Source: Fusibacter tunisiensis
Lineage (GTDB): Bacteria > Bacillota > Clostridia > Peptostreptococcales > Acidaminobacteraceae
Length of the DNA stretch: 50,942 nt
Direction of reading: 5' to 3'
NCBI RefSeq assembly: GCF_016908355.1
Contig: NZ_JAFBDT010000017.1
Span: 1 to 50,942, forward strand
Shown one piece after another: positions 7,047-15,583 of this stretch (its first letter is position 1; each line of letters begins with the position of its first letter). The notes under the pieces are model-generated. The model was not told the DNA's origin. It did no database searches and saw nothing but the letters and a program-made list of their open reading frames with translations. A program made the translations under genes and the position numbers.

Positions 7047-7976
7047 ATGTCGGTATTTGAGAGTATAAAAGGTATGGAAACACCACTTTCAGCGGAGATA
7101 GAGAAAGAGTTGAAATTGGTTAAAGATATGCTTGGAAATGTAACCAGAACAAAATATGCAGGAATTAGAGCGGTAATAGAAGATGTTATGGATCTAAATG
7201 GAAAAATGTTGCGCCCAATCTTTGTTATACTGTCTGGACATTTTGGAGCGTATCGGTCAGAAAAAGCAGTTCAATTGGCGGCTTCAATTGAACTATTGCA
7301 TTTAGCTACATTAATCCATGATGATATTGTCGATGATTCTAAAATGAGACGTCATAAAGAAAGTGTTCAAAGCAAATATGGTAAAGATATGGCTGTTTAT
7401 GCAGGTGACTATCTTCTCGCAAAATCTTTGACGATTCTTGACAGCGACAAATATGAGGCAAAACATGTGGATCGATTGGCAGAAGGGATAGAACGTATAT
7501 GTGAAAGTGAATTGCTTCAGTATCAAAGTCGTTTTAATACCATGACGGTAAAAAATTATTTGAGAATTGTTTCGGGTAAGACAGCAACTTTATTTGCAGT
7601 TGCCCTTTATGTTGGCGCTGCAGAAAGCGGGTGCTCTGAGCAATTGTCCAAGCAATTGGGACGGATTGGGCATGAATTGGGCATTGCATTTCAAATTATA
7701 GATGACGTATTAGATTTTAGCACGACTCAAAAAAATGTGGGAAAATCGACGCAAAATGACCTAAAAAAAGGGTATTATACACTTCCTGTAATTTATGCAC
7801 TTCGAGAATCTGATGACGTTAATCCTAAAAGTTTGGAGAGCGGTATTCAAAAATCTAGAAAACTAGCAATTAAGTATACGGATAAGGCATTCAAGAGAAT
7901 TGAGAAGTTGCCTGACTCTGAGGCAAAAGACCTATTGCAGCATATTGCAACGCATATGTTAAAAAGACAATATTAA
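7047..7976 (+). CDS. dmkB: polyprenyl (heptaprenyl-type) diphosphate synthase, demethylmenaquinone side chain (DmkB-like)
   Basis: A 309-residue trans-isoprenyl diphosphate synthase. The first aspartate-rich motif is LIHDDIVDDSKMRR and the second IIDDVLDF, both intact, so it should condense isopentenyl diphosphate onto an allylic primer. The product length cannot be read reliably. By position, last in the ndh2-eetA-eetB group, it matches DmkB, which supplies the demethylmenaquinone side chain for the EET quinone pool in Listeria. The start at 7047 is preferred because GGAG (7037-7040) precedes it; the upstream ATG at 7035 has no ribosome-binding site. No DHNA prenyltransferase (DmkA) lies in the window. 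Confidence 0.87.
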   Translation: MSVFESIKGMETPLSAEIEKELKLVKDMLGNVTRTKYAGIRAVIEDVMDLNGKMLRPIFVILSGHFGAYRSEKAVQLAASIELLHLATLIHDDIVDDSKMRRHKESVQSKYGKDMAVYAGDYLLAKSLTILDSDKYEAKHVDRLAEGIERICESELLQYQSRFNTMTVKNYLRIVSGKTATLFAVALYVGAAESGCSEQLSKQLGRIGHELGIAFQIIDDVLDFSTTQKNVGKSTQNDLKKGYYTLPVIYALRESDDVNPKSLESGIQKSRKLAIKYTDKAFKRIEKLPDSEAKDLLQHIATHMLKRQY

Positions 7977-7980
7977 TGTA

Positions 7981-8028
7981 AAAAAAACCTACATTCTAGT
8001 GGTATAAACAGCTAGAATGTAGGTTTTT
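7981..8028. terminator. bidirectional terminator between dmkB and msrC-like gene
   Basis: A perfect 18-bp inverted repeat (7981-7998 with 8011-8028) with A6 on the left and T6 on the right and a 12-nt loop. It can stop transcription from both convergent genes. Confidence 0.95.
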
Positions 8029-8031
8029 TGA

Positions 8032-8520
8032 TTAGAAAGTAATGTATTCTAAAATAAGTTTTGCAATTTCTTCCAAATATGTTTGATCGATTTGTTTAAA
8101 CCGATCTAGCTCAGGACTATCTATGTCCAAAACGCCAATAAGGGTATCATTTTTAATTAACGGGATAACGATTTCACTATTTGAGTACAAATCACAAGCG
8201 ATGTGTCCCGGAAATTGGTGCACGTCTGGAACAATAAGTGTTTCGCGTTTTTCAGCTGCACTTCCACAGACACCACTCCCCATTTTAATACGCGTTACAG
8301 CGGGTCTTCCCCAAAATGGGCCAAGAACCAGCTCATCATTTTTTAACAAATAAAAACCAGCCCAGTTTAAATCATTTAAAAGAAAGCCCAATGTCGCAGC
8401 TGCATTGGCGGCATTTGCTATTGGATCAGATTCTGTTTCAAATAGTTTTTTCATTTCATCCATGATATAAGGATAGAGAATTTCGGGCGCTTTACTTGGC
8501 GCAGGGTACATACAAGCCAT
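8032..8520 (-). CDS. msrC: free methionine-(R)-sulfoxide reductase (GAF-domain, fRMsr)
   Basis: A 162-residue single GAF-domain enzyme that reduces free methionine-R-sulfoxide using thioredoxin. The family signature is present: GSGVCG with Cys85 and FPGHIACD with Cys109, then SEIVIPLI and IGVLDIDS. The family has up to three redox cysteines; the cysteine between these two is not present here, while the two conserved ones are. The start is set by AAGGAGG just upstream on the minus strand. It is a single-gene unit with its own promoter and a shared terminator, and would act in oxidative-damage repair along with the Bcp peroxiredoxin. Confidence 0.88.
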   Translation of the reverse strand: MACMYPAPSKAPEILYPYIMDEMKKLFETESDPIANAANAAATLGFLLNDLNWAGFYLLKNDELVLGPFWGRPAVTRIKMGSGVCGSAAEKRETLIVPDVHQFPGHIACDLYSNSEIVIPLIKNDTLIGVLDIDSPELDRFKQIDQTYLEEIAKLILEYITF

Positions 8521-8543
8521 AATAGTCCTCCTTGTTTTAGTTT

Positions 8544-8572
8544 AGTATAGCCTAAATTTCAGTAAGGGACAA
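8544..8572 (-). promoter_or_regulatory. sigma-A-type promoter for the fRMsr gene
   Basis: On the minus strand, TTGTCC (8567-8572) and TATACT (8544-8549) are separated by 17 nt. The predicted leader is short and carries the AAGGAGG site. Confidence 0.65.
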
Positions 8573-8583
8573 TGACAAAAATA

Positions 8584-8638
8584 AAATATTTCGAAATTCG
8601 AATAAAAATATTTCGGTTTACAAAATATATGGTATAAT
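8584..8638 (+). promoter_or_regulatory. promoter and repeat-containing control region of the MFS gene
   Basis: TATAAT lies at 8633-8638 with only a weak -35. Upstream are two near-identical motifs, AAAATATTTCG at 8584-8594 and again ending at 8615, separated by the near-palindrome TTCGAAATTCGAA. They lie between the two divergent genes and look like regulator-binding sites. Confidence 0.4.
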
Positions 8639-8655
8639 ATGTCTTGGTGATGATG

Positions 8656-9897
8656 ATGAAAATGATTTTAAGAGATTATACGGATTATTTTAAGAACATA
8701 TCGAAGAACGTGCTTTTATATCTAGGCATTATACTTTTTGCGACTATTGTAACGGCAGCCTATAATATTCTTTTTGGAATCTACATGAAAAATGTGGGGT
8801 ACACAGAAGAATTTGTTGGCAGAATTTTGTCGTTAAAAACAATAGGTGTTGCAATAGGTGCTGTACCAGTAGCCATTATATCAGAGAGAATTAATAAGAA
8901 GTGGACCTTGATTGCAGGTTTGTTTGTCATGCTGGGAAGTAGTTTAATGATATTGAATGTGAACTTCTCATGGACCATGGAATTGTTTGCGATTATTTTT
9001 GGCCTTGGAAATGCAACTGTAATGGTTCTGCAAGCACCCATTATTTATGACAATACAGAAGCTGAACATCGTGTTACGGCCTTTAGTATGGCCTTTGTGT
9101 TTCAGAATATTGCATTTGTAATTGGCAGTTTTGCCTTGGGCCATCTTTCCGAGTTCTTATCAGGTATTTATGGTGCGGCTTCAGCGAATTTAATGGTTCT
9201 TAATGGCGCTACCTTATTGGTTGGAATTGCCATTTTAATAGCACTTAGATTTAATGGGGATCAAATGACTTCTGTTAATCATGACAATACTGTTTTTGAA
9301 GCTTTAGGTAAAGTTTTGACCGGCTATCGTTTGCTCCTTAAAGGCGATACATTTATGTATCTGCTTCAAGTTGCACTTGTTGGTGTAGGTGCAGGCATGA
9401 TTGTGCCATTTTTTAGTATGTATCTTAAGTATTCTTTGAACATCGCAGATGGATCAGTAGGGACTATAATGGCAATTAGCCAAGTGGGGACTGTTTTTGG
9501 TGGACTCATCGTGCCACCACTTGCAAAGCGAATGGGGCGTGTAAATACAGTTATAGCCTGTCAGCTCTTATCAATTCCTTTTTTGATTTCAATTTCTTTT
9601 CCGCAAGGCATTATTATCATAACCATTTCATTTTTCTTTAGATCGTCTTTAATGAATATGGCAAGTCCTGTGATTAACAGTTTGGCAATGGAGATTACAT
9701 CAGATGATAGCCGAACTTTTATGAGCAGTATGATTATGTTAATTAACAATTTATTTAGATCGATTGGAATTTATATAGGTGGTTACTTAATGTTTAAATA
9801 TTCGTATAACACACCCTATTATTGGACGATACTTGCATATTTAATTGGTACATTTATACTTTACCGAGTTTTTAAAAGAAAAAACCGCCTCGCATGA
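8656..9897 (+). CDS. major facilitator superfamily transporter
   Basis: A polytopic membrane protein of about 413 residues with roughly twelve hydrophobic segments in two six-helix halves. The loop between helices 2 and 3 reads ISERINKKW and the equivalent in the second half PLAKRMGRVNT, both in the position of the MFS motif A. The substrate is not recognisable; drug or metabolite export is plausible. The start is uncertain: a run of in-frame TTG, GTG and ATG codons spans 8644-8662 and the predicted transcription start is near 8645, so 8656 or 8662, preceded by GGTGA, seem best. The stop codon is inside the terminator hairpin. Confidence 0.8.
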   Translation: MKMILRDYTDYFKNISKNVLLYLGIILFATIVTAAYNILFGIYMKNVGYTEEFVGRILSLKTIGVAIGAVPVAIISERINKKWTLIAGLFVMLGSSLMILNVNFSWTMELFAIIFGLGNATVMVLQAPIIYDNTEAEHRVTAFSMAFVFQNIAFVIGSFALGHLSEFLSGIYGAASANLMVLNGATLLVGIAILIALRFNGDQMTSVNHDNTVFEALGKVLTGYRLLLKGDTFMYLLQVALVGVGAGMIVPFFSMYLKYSLNIADGSVGTIMAISQVGTVFGGLIVPPLAKRMGRVNTVIACQLLSIPFLISISFPQGIIIITISFFFRSSLMNMASPVINSLAMEITSDDSRTFMSSMIMLINNLFRSIGIYIGGYLMFKYSYNTPYYWTILAYLIGTFILYRVFKRKNRLA

Positions 9898-9906
9898 GGC
9901 GGTTTT
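9881..9906. terminator. bidirectional terminator overlapping the MFS stop codon
   Basis: An 11-bp perfect stem (9881-9891 with 9896-9906) with loop GCAT and A4/T4 flanks. The MFS stop TGA (9895-9897) is part of the hairpin, and greA on the other strand ends at 9910. Confidence 0.9.
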
Positions 9907-9909
9907 ATA

Positions 9910-10371
9910 TTACAGCATTTCAACAACTTTTAATCTAACCAACCCGTTTGGCGTGTGAACTTCCACTTCTTCACCGACTTTCTTACCCATTAGTTTTTCA
10001 CCCATGGGAGACTCGTTTGAAATTTTGCCATCGAGAGGATCAGATTCTATACTGGTTACAATTTGAAGCGTTTCAGTTTCGTCAAAATCTAAGTCCAAAA
10101 TTTTAAATTTACTATTGATTGAAATTGTATTTTTATCTTTTGGTTCTTGGACCAACTCATAAGATTCCAAAATTGCTTTTAACTTAAGGATTTCTGTTTC
10201 ATTATGTGATTGCGCTTCTCGTGCAGCATGATACTCAGCATTTTCAGATAAATCACCAAAGCCTCGGGCTCTTTTGATTTCATCGGATATTTGATGTCTT
10301 TTCTCTATGAGCTCATCGTACTCATGCTCGAGTTTCTCAAGGGCCGATGGGGTTAGCAATGTCTTTTTCAT
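9910..10371 (-). CDS. greA: transcription elongation factor GreA
   Basis: A 153-residue protein that rescues backtracked RNA polymerase by stimulating transcript cleavage. The N-terminal coiled coil contains GDLSENAEYHAAREAQ, whose acidic tip residues D and E are the functional ones, and the C-terminal FKBP-like domain ends with TPNGLVRLKVVEML. The start at 10371 (MKKTLLTP) is selected because CGAGGAG lies 8 nt upstream; 12 further in-frame codons exist but have no ribosome-binding site. It is a monocistronic unit with a strong promoter. Confidence 0.95.
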   Translation of the reverse strand: MKKTLLTPSALEKLEHEYDELIEKRHQISDEIKRARGFGDLSENAEYHAAREAQSHNETEILKLKAILESYELVQEPKDKNTISINSKFKILDLDFDETETLQIVTSIESDPLDGKISNESPMGEKLMGKKVGEEVEVHTPNGLVRLKVVEML

Positions 10372-10412
10372 ATGGACAACTCCTCGTAATTTGTTTGCAT
10401 GTAACATACACT

Positions 10413-10441
10413 ATAATACCAAACTTACTGATGTTTGTAAA
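10413..10441 (-). promoter_or_regulatory. greA promoter
   Basis: On the minus strand TTTACA (10436-10441) and TATTAT (10413-10418) are spaced by 17 nt, a good sigma-A-type match. Confidence 0.65.
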
Positions 10442-10486
10442 TTGCTTTTTTAAGAATAAATCGATACTGGAATTTTGCTGTCATCT

Positions 10487-10495
10487 TGTTATAAT
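10487..10495 (+). promoter_or_regulatory. extended -10 promoter for glutaminase
   Basis: TGTTATAAT at 10487-10495 is an extended -10 element. No strong -35 is seen. The glsA start is 30 nt downstream. Confidence 0.55.
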
Positions 10496-10524
10496 GGTAA
10501 CAGAAAAAGCGAATGAGGTGGCCT

Positions 10525-11442
10525 ATGAACGCACTATTGAATCAACTGATAGAAACACATAAAAATGATGCTCAAAAGGGAAATGTAGCGGATTACATTC
10601 CAGAACTTAAAAAGACCCCAAAAGACTTGCTGGGGATTTCCATTATTGATTTGAATGGCAACTCTTATGAAGCAGGTGACTGTGATGTAAAATTTACTCT
10701 TCAAAGCATCTCTAAGCCGATCGTTTTGCTGTTGGCACTTATGGACAATGGTGAATCCCGTGTTTTTGAAAAAGTTGGCAAAGAACCTACGGGAGATCCT
10801 TTTAATTCTATAATACGATTGGAAACCTATAACGAGCATAAGCCTTTGAACCCTATGATTAATGCAGGCGCTATTTCTGTTTCTGCACTTGTAAAAGGCA
10901 AAAATTCCAGTGAAAAAATAGATCGTATTTTAGAGTTTATGCGTAAAATTACGAATAACCCTACGATTCAAGTGAATGAGCATGTGTTTGAGTCTGAACT
11001 TGCTACTGGAAATCGAAACCGGTCTATGGCTTATTTTTTACATGATGTTGGAAACTTGGAAGGCAACGTAGAAGAAGCACTAACCGTCTATTTTAAACAG
11101 TGCTCCATTGAAGTAACTGCAAAAGATTTAGCCTATATTGGCGCAGTACTTGCTGCAGATGGTGTTGACTTAACGACCAGAGAGCGGTTATTCCCCAAAA
11201 GGTATTGTGATATCGTTAAATCTTATATGGCGACATGTGGTATGTATGATGGATCAGGTGAGTTTGCAATTAATGTGGGCATTCCTGCTAAAAGTGGTGT
11301 CGGTGGCGGCATTATGTGTACTGTACTTGGTCGAATGGGTATTGGCGTGTTTGGACCTGCATTGGATTCTAAAGGAAATAGTTATGCCGGATTAAGGGTT
11401 TTGGAATCCTTGTCCAGTGGTTTATCATTAAGTATTTATTAG
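10525..11442 (+). CDS. glsA: glutaminase (serine-dependent, GlsA family)
   Basis: A 305-residue enzyme that hydrolyses glutamine to glutamate and ammonia, with a beta-lactamase-like fold. The catalytic SxxK motif is present as QSISK (Ser61, Lys64). Further conserved blocks are PLNPMINAGAI, ATGNRNRSMAYF and the glycine-rich KSGVGGGIM. The start at 10525 follows GAGGTGG at 10515-10521; an upstream in-frame ATG at 10513 overlaps that site. It is followed after 12 nt by the lipoprotein gene. With the long glutamine synthetase at 23.8 kb it could set the glutamine/glutamate balance. Confidence 0.95.
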   Translation: MNALLNQLIETHKNDAQKGNVADYIPELKKTPKDLLGISIIDLNGNSYEAGDCDVKFTLQSISKPIVLLLALMDNGESRVFEKVGKEPTGDPFNSIIRLETYNEHKPLNPMINAGAISVSALVKGKNSSEKIDRILEFMRKITNNPTIQVNEHVFESELATGNRNRSMAYFLHDVGNLEGNVEEALTVYFKQCSIEVTAKDLAYIGAVLAADGVDLTTRERLFPKRYCDIVKSYMATCGMYDGSGEFAINVGIPAKSGVGGGIMCTVLGRMGIGVFGPALDSKGNSYAGLRVLESLSSGLSLSIY

Positions 11443-11454
11443 AGAGGATTCCCT

Positions 11455-12450
11455 ATGAAAAAAAGGTATGGTTTAGTCACCTTTCTTTTGATTGCGACGC
11501 TTCTACTTGGCGGTTGTAAGACATACACGATAAAACCAGAAGGACTTGAACCAAATCCTGAGTTAATTCAGTATGCACCAAAGTCTACTGGTCTTTTTTT
11601 AGGGGATAATGCATACATGCACCAGATTGTTGGCATTGAAATTATAAGTGAAACCCCTTTTTATGAAATGACATTGCAAGGGGAAGTGAAGCTAAATCAA
11701 GTGTCATCTAAAAATAACGAGGCATCTTTTGATATTGATTTATGGATTGATTCAGAAAAAATGGTTCAGGTCATATCCCCTAGTTTATTTAATGATTCTG
11801 ATTATGTTGAAAATGTTCTTTTAAAAATGCCCTTGGAAGTTGGTGCATCTTGGGAATATGATACTTTGGATTTTGCAGGGAATGCTCATAAAATAAAAGC
11901 TGAAATCGTTAAAATTGACAAGGACCTTATTGAGGTCGTCTATGAAAATTCAAATTTAGGAAAGGAAGCGCGGGTATTTAAGAAAGACAATGGAAGTGTT
12001 AGTTTTTCTAAGGAAATTTGGTTTGACACTGTGAAAGCAATTACCGGATATCATAAAGCCTTAGACCCTATAGAAAATCAAGCAGAAGTGTATGACCAAA
12101 TAGAGCCTGTGGAAATTTCAGGAGAAATTGTTGCGCTTTTAGATGCGTTTAATCGCGCGTTTTATTCAGGTGACGTTCAAACGTATACGGAATGGGTTAA
12201 AGAAGAGTCAAGTGCAGCGATGAAACTATCGTCAGAAATAACACAGCTGGAAGAAGCCCCGAGGTATATAGGATTTAAGGTAATTAATGCTGTTTCAACA
12301 GAAAAAGGAATGGCAGTGACACTTATTGAAAAGTATGACACTGCCGATGGGACTGATTTATTGGTGGTTATAGATTACTTTGTTGAGTTAATAGATGGGA
12401 ACTACTTTATTTCTGATTTTGAGATGCAGAACTCTAAAACTTTTGAATAA
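11455..12450 (+). CDS. predicted lipoprotein of unknown function
   Basis: 331 residues with a clear lipoprotein signal peptide: MKKR, a hydrophobic stretch, then the lipobox LLGGC with Cys21 as the lipidated residue. The mature part is beta-rich and hydrophilic. The last 100 residues (from about DAFNRAFYSGDVQTYTEWV) have the look of a small alpha+beta NTF2-like domain, but this is only an impression. The start follows AGAGAGGA at 11441-11448. It is 12 nt downstream of glsA and overlaps the convergent diguanylate cyclase by 17 bp at the 3' end. I do not recognise the family. Confidence 0.8.
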   Translation: MKKRYGLVTFLLIATLLLGGCKTYTIKPEGLEPNPELIQYAPKSTGLFLGDNAYMHQIVGIEIISETPFYEMTLQGEVKLNQVSSKNNEASFDIDLWIDSEKMVQVISPSLFNDSDYVENVLLKMPLEVGASWEYDTLDFAGNAHKIKAEIVKIDKDLIEVVYENSNLGKEARVFKKDNGSVSFSKEIWFDTVKAITGYHKALDPIENQAEVYDQIEPVEISGEIVALLDAFNRAFYSGDVQTYTEWVKEESSAAMKLSSEITQLEEAPRYIGFKVINAVSTEKGMAVTLIEKYDTADGTDLLVVIDYFVELIDGNYFISDFEMQNSKTFE

Positions 12451-13618
12451 TTGGGACATTGCCCGAGTAGCCAACTTGGTTTTTCCCTGATTCTTTGATT
12501 TTATAGAGTCCTTTATCCGCCACTTCAAGCAACTCTGTTGGCGTTCTGCCATCATAGGGATAGGTTGCTATGCCCATAGAAATGGTGATTTTCGGTTTTG
12601 TTGTTTTTGAAACTTCTTCACGCAGACGGTCACATATTTCTATTGCCATTGGTGCATTTACGCCAGGAAGGATTAGAATAAATTCATCTCCGCCATATCG
12701 GCCAAAGTCATCAGTCTTCCGTTTTCTTGACATAAATAAATTGCTTACATTAATTAAAGCTTCATCTCCAACGGTATGGCCTAATGTGTCATTGATCGTT
12801 TTAAAAGAATCAATGTCAAAAAATGCGATTGAAAAAAATTTAGTGTCTGGTGCATTGATGTGGTGTCTTATGGCATCAACGGTGCTTTGCCTGTTTAGAG
12901 CCTTGGTCAGTGGATCTCTTTGTGCCTTATCTTTAATGTATGCAACATGGTCAGCCATTTGTGTTGTGCGTTTGCGACTTTCAAATTCGACGACGCGATT
13001 AAATTTATGTTCCAAATCATTCAATCGGTTTAGTTTGGTTTTAAGATCTGATTGAGCGTGGTTAAATGTGATAATCAATTTTGAAATTTGATAGATTTGG
13101 ATTAGGATTACGCCAGCAGTCATGATATGAAATTCATTTGAAAGCGACATGACAAAAGCGCCAACAACTATAAAAAACTGGGATTCCATATATTCTTTGT
13201 GTTGTTTGATTTGCGTTTGCCGATATCTTCTATAATATAAGAAGAACGTCACAAAGGCAGTGATGAGCAAAGCTATATTCAGCCACTCAATTGGTCTAAA
13301 CCAATTTTGTGCCAATAAAAAAATCAATGCCATACTCGCCAGGATTCCAATGCTTAAGGAAACGGTTGTAGTTTGTTTATGTAAGATAAGAAAGTGTGCA
13401 ATAACCATAAATTGGTAGACCAGAATTGCCCATTTAAAAAGGGCAAAATCTGTAACGGGAAGTAAAAGAAAATCACCCGCAAAGATAATGGCAAAGGGGA
13501 GAAACATCAAAGCCTGAGTGTTGAAACGAGAATCCTTTGCGTGTGTTCCAGACAGATGCATTACAAATCCACCAAAGAAAAGGGTAGCACTTAATCTGGT
13601 AATAAATGTGAGATCCAT
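12434..13618 (-). CDS. membrane-bound diguanylate cyclase (GGDEF protein)
   Basis: 394 residues: six or seven membrane helices in the first 185 residues, a probable coiled coil (about 185-230), then a C-terminal GGDEF domain. The active-site motif GGDEF (309-313) is intact, preceded by RKTD (300-303) at the exact spacing of the product-inhibition I-site. It should therefore make cyclic di-GMP from two GTP, with feedback control. No known sensor family is recognised in the membrane part. AGGAGG lies 5 nt before the start on the minus strand. It is a single gene between the convergent lipoprotein and divergent asnS. Confidence 0.92.
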   Translation of the reverse strand: MDLTFITRLSATLFFGGFVMHLSGTHAKDSRFNTQALMFLPFAIIFAGDFLLLPVTDFALFKWAILVYQFMVIAHFLILHKQTTTVSLSIGILASMALIFLLAQNWFRPIEWLNIALLITAFVTFFLYYRRYRQTQIKQHKEYMESQFFIVVGAFVMSLSNEFHIMTAGVILIQIYQISKLIITFNHAQSDLKTKLNRLNDLEHKFNRVVEFESRKRTTQMADHVAYIKDKAQRDPLTKALNRQSTVDAIRHHINAPDTKFFSIAFFDIDSFKTINDTLGHTVGDEALINVSNLFMSRKRKTDDFGRYGGDEFILILPGVNAPMAIEICDRLREEVSKTTKPKITISMGIATYPYDGRTPTELLEVADKGLYKIKESGKNQVGYSGNVPIIQKF

Positions 13619-13683
13619 TTGCGCCTCCTATAAATATATATAGTCATCTTATAAGAAATAGGCGAAAAACACAATGGATTATT

Positions 13684-13712
13684 TTGACTTGAAGGGTGGC
13701 ATAGGTTATAAT
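13684..13712 (+). promoter_or_regulatory. asnS promoter
   Basis: TTGACT (13684-13689), a 17-nt spacer and TATAAT (13707-13712). The leader is only about 35 nt, too short for a T-box, so asnS is probably not tRNA-regulated through a leader. Confidence 0.85.
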
Positions 13713-13754
13713 TTAGAAATATTGAAGAAACTTGATTAAAATTTGGAGGAACTT

Positions 13755-15146
13755 ATGAAAACAACTTATATAAGGGACCTGTATAAAAAAGGTTCAGATT
13801 TAGAGGATCAAGAGATTGTGGTTTCTGGTTGGATTAGAACCAGCCGGGCATCTAAGACATTTGGATTCATCGAGTTGAATGATGGTACTTATTTTAAAAA
13901 TGTACAAATCGTTTATGATGAAAACCTTTCAAATTTTGAGGCAGTTTCAAAGTTATCCATAGCATCTGCAATTATTATACAGGGGAAATTGGTTTTGACA
14001 CCTGATGCAAAACAACCTTTTGAAATACTTGCCACCACAATAGAGGTGGAGGGCGAATCAACGCCTGAATACCCACTCCAAAAAAAGCGTCATACCATGG
14101 AGTATTTAAGAACAATTGCACATTTAAGACCAAGAAGCAATACATTTTCAGCTGTTTTTAGAGTTCGATCTGTAGCAGCTTACGCCATTCACAAGTTCTT
14201 CCAGGACCGTGGGTTTGTATATGTACACACGCCAATTATCACTGGGAGTGATGCAGAGGGTGCAGGTCAGATGTTCAGAGTGACAACTATGGATTTAGAA
14301 AATTTGCCAATGTCGGACAATGGACAATTAGATGTAGCAGAGGATTTTTTTGGAAAAGAAACTAATCTTACAGTGAGTGGTCAATTAGAGGCTGAAACTT
14401 TTGCATTGGCTTTTAGAGATGTTTATACTTTTGGCCCAACTTTTAGAGCAGAGAACTCTAACACAAAACGTCATGCTGCTGAATTTTGGATGATTGAACC
14501 AGAAATTGCTTTTGCAGATTTAAATGACAATATGGATTTAGCTGAGGATATGGTGAAGTATATAATTGATTATGTCCTTGAACAGTGTCCAGAAGAAATG
14601 AAGTTTTTTAACGAACGCATCGATAAGGGATTGCTTGATAGACTGACCCATGTTCTTTCATCTGACTTTGTACGCGTAACTTATACTGAAGCGGTGGAGG
14701 CTTTGAAAAATTCTGGAGAAACTTTTGAGTTCCCTGTTTTCTGGGGGGCTGATTTGCAAACAGAACACGAACGCTATTTAACGGAAGTGATTTATAAAAA
14801 GCCTGTTTTTGTAACGGATTATCCTAAGGAAATCAAATCTTTTTACATGAGAATGAATGCAGATCAAAAGACTGTTGCAGCTATGGATTTGCTCGTACCT
14901 GGCATCGGCGAATTGATTGGAGGGTCACAGAGGGAAGAACGTTATGACTTGCTTTTGAACCGTATTCATGAAATGGGACTTCAGGAAGAGGATTACTGGT
15001 GGTATTTAGAGCTTCGAAAATTTGGAGGGACACGTCATGCTGGTTATGGGCTTGGCTTTGAGCGTATGATTATGTATCTTACAGGAATGGGTAACATTAG
15101 AGACGTTGTACCGTTTCCAAGAACAGTTAAAAATGCTGAATTTTAG
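13755..15146 (+). CDS. asnS: asparaginyl-tRNA synthetase
   Basis: A 463-residue class IIb synthetase that charges tRNA-Asn. The N-terminal OB-fold anticodon-binding domain spans roughly residues 15-110. The catalytic core has motif 2 around [21 protein letters not shown] and motif 3 [15 protein letters not shown]. The tail [13 protein letters not shown] is typical of AsnRS and helps separate it from AspRS. The length matches the family. The start at 13755 follows TTTGGAGGA; a TTG at 13743 is within the ribosome-binding site. It has its own promoter and terminator. Confidence 0.97.
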   Translation: MKTTYIRDLYKKGSDLEDQEIVVSGWIRTSRASKTFGFIELNDGTYFKNVQIVYDENLSNFEAVSKLSIASAIIIQGKLVLTPDAKQPFEILATTIEVEGESTPEYPLQKKRHTMEYLRTIAHLRPRSNTFSAVFRVRSVAAYAIHKFFQDRGFVYVHTPIITGSDAEGAGQMFRVTTMDLENLPMSDNGQLDVAEDFFGKETNLTVSGQLEAETFALAFRDVYTFGPTFRAENSNTKRHAAEFWMIEPEIAFADLNDNMDLAEDMVKYIIDYVLEQCPEEMKFFNERIDKGLLDRLTHVLSSDFVRVTYTEAVEALKNSGETFEFPVFWGADLQTEHERYLTEVIYKKPVFVTDYPKEIKSFYMRMNADQKTVAAMDLLVPGIGELIGGSQREERYDLLLNRIHEMGLQEEDYWWYLELRKFGGTRHAGYGLGFERMIMYLTGMGNIRDVVPFPRTVKNAEF

Positions 15147-15151
15147 TTTTT

Positions 15152-15179
15152 AAGCATACCCTTGGGTATGCTTTTTTTT
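15152..15179 (+). terminator. asnS terminator
   Basis: A 10-bp stem (15152-15161 with 15164-15173) with a two-base loop and a run of eight Ts. The Shine-Dalgarno site of the next gene begins 2 nt later. Confidence 0.93.
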
Positions 15180-15194
15180 GAAAAGGAGATAACT

Positions 15195-15470
15195 GTGATA
15201 AATAGTGTAATATATACGATTTTAGGTATGAATGTGTTGGTTTTCCTTTTGATGGGTCTTGATAAAAGTAAAGCAGTACATGGTAAATGGCGCATTCCAG
15301 AAAAATGGCTTCTTATAATGGGATTTTTTGGTGGTGGCATTGGATTTTCAACTTCGATGATTGTTTTTAAACATAAGTTGTCGAAAGGCTATTTTAGATG
15401 GACAGCCTTCGTAGGAAGTTTAATCCTGCTGGGAAGTGGTGCATGGTATATTTTAAAAGGTTTAAAATGA
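15195..15470 (+). CDS. DUF1294 small membrane protein
   Basis: A 91-residue protein of the DUF1294 family, with three hydrophobic segments. The diagnostic block is GLDKSKAVHGKWRIPEKWLL followed by a glycine-rich turn and FKHKLSKGYF. Its function is unknown. The start is GTG at 15195, 6 nt after AAAAGGAGA (15181-15189); longer in-frame versions would begin inside the asnS terminator. Because the terminator abuts the ribosome-binding site, expression needs read-through from asnS or an unseen promoter. Confidence 0.8.
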   Translation: MINSVIYTILGMNVLVFLLMGLDKSKAVHGKWRIPEKWLLIMGFFGGGIGFSTSMIVFKHKLSKGYFRWTAFVGSLILLGSGAWYILKGLK

Positions 15471-15507
15471 GTTAAGTTTTATTAAAATGTTTTTGTGAAT
15501 GTTTTGT

Positions 15508-15535
15508 TTTACTATTTGTTTCAATCATGTAAAAT
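15508..15535 (+). promoter_or_regulatory. promoter of the threonine dehydrogenase operon
   Basis: TTTACT (15508-15513), a 16-nt spacer and TAAAAT (15530-15535). It lies 49 nt ahead of the start codon. No terminator follows until after fchA, so it could drive four genes. Confidence 0.55.
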
Positions 15536-15583
15536 AAAGATGATTTAGTATTTAATCAATTAATTTTCAAAGGGGAGTTTCAC

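Noticed and set aside
13713-13754. T-box leader for asnS
   Set aside because: Only about 35 nt separate the -10 from the start codon, with no specifier loop or antiterminator.
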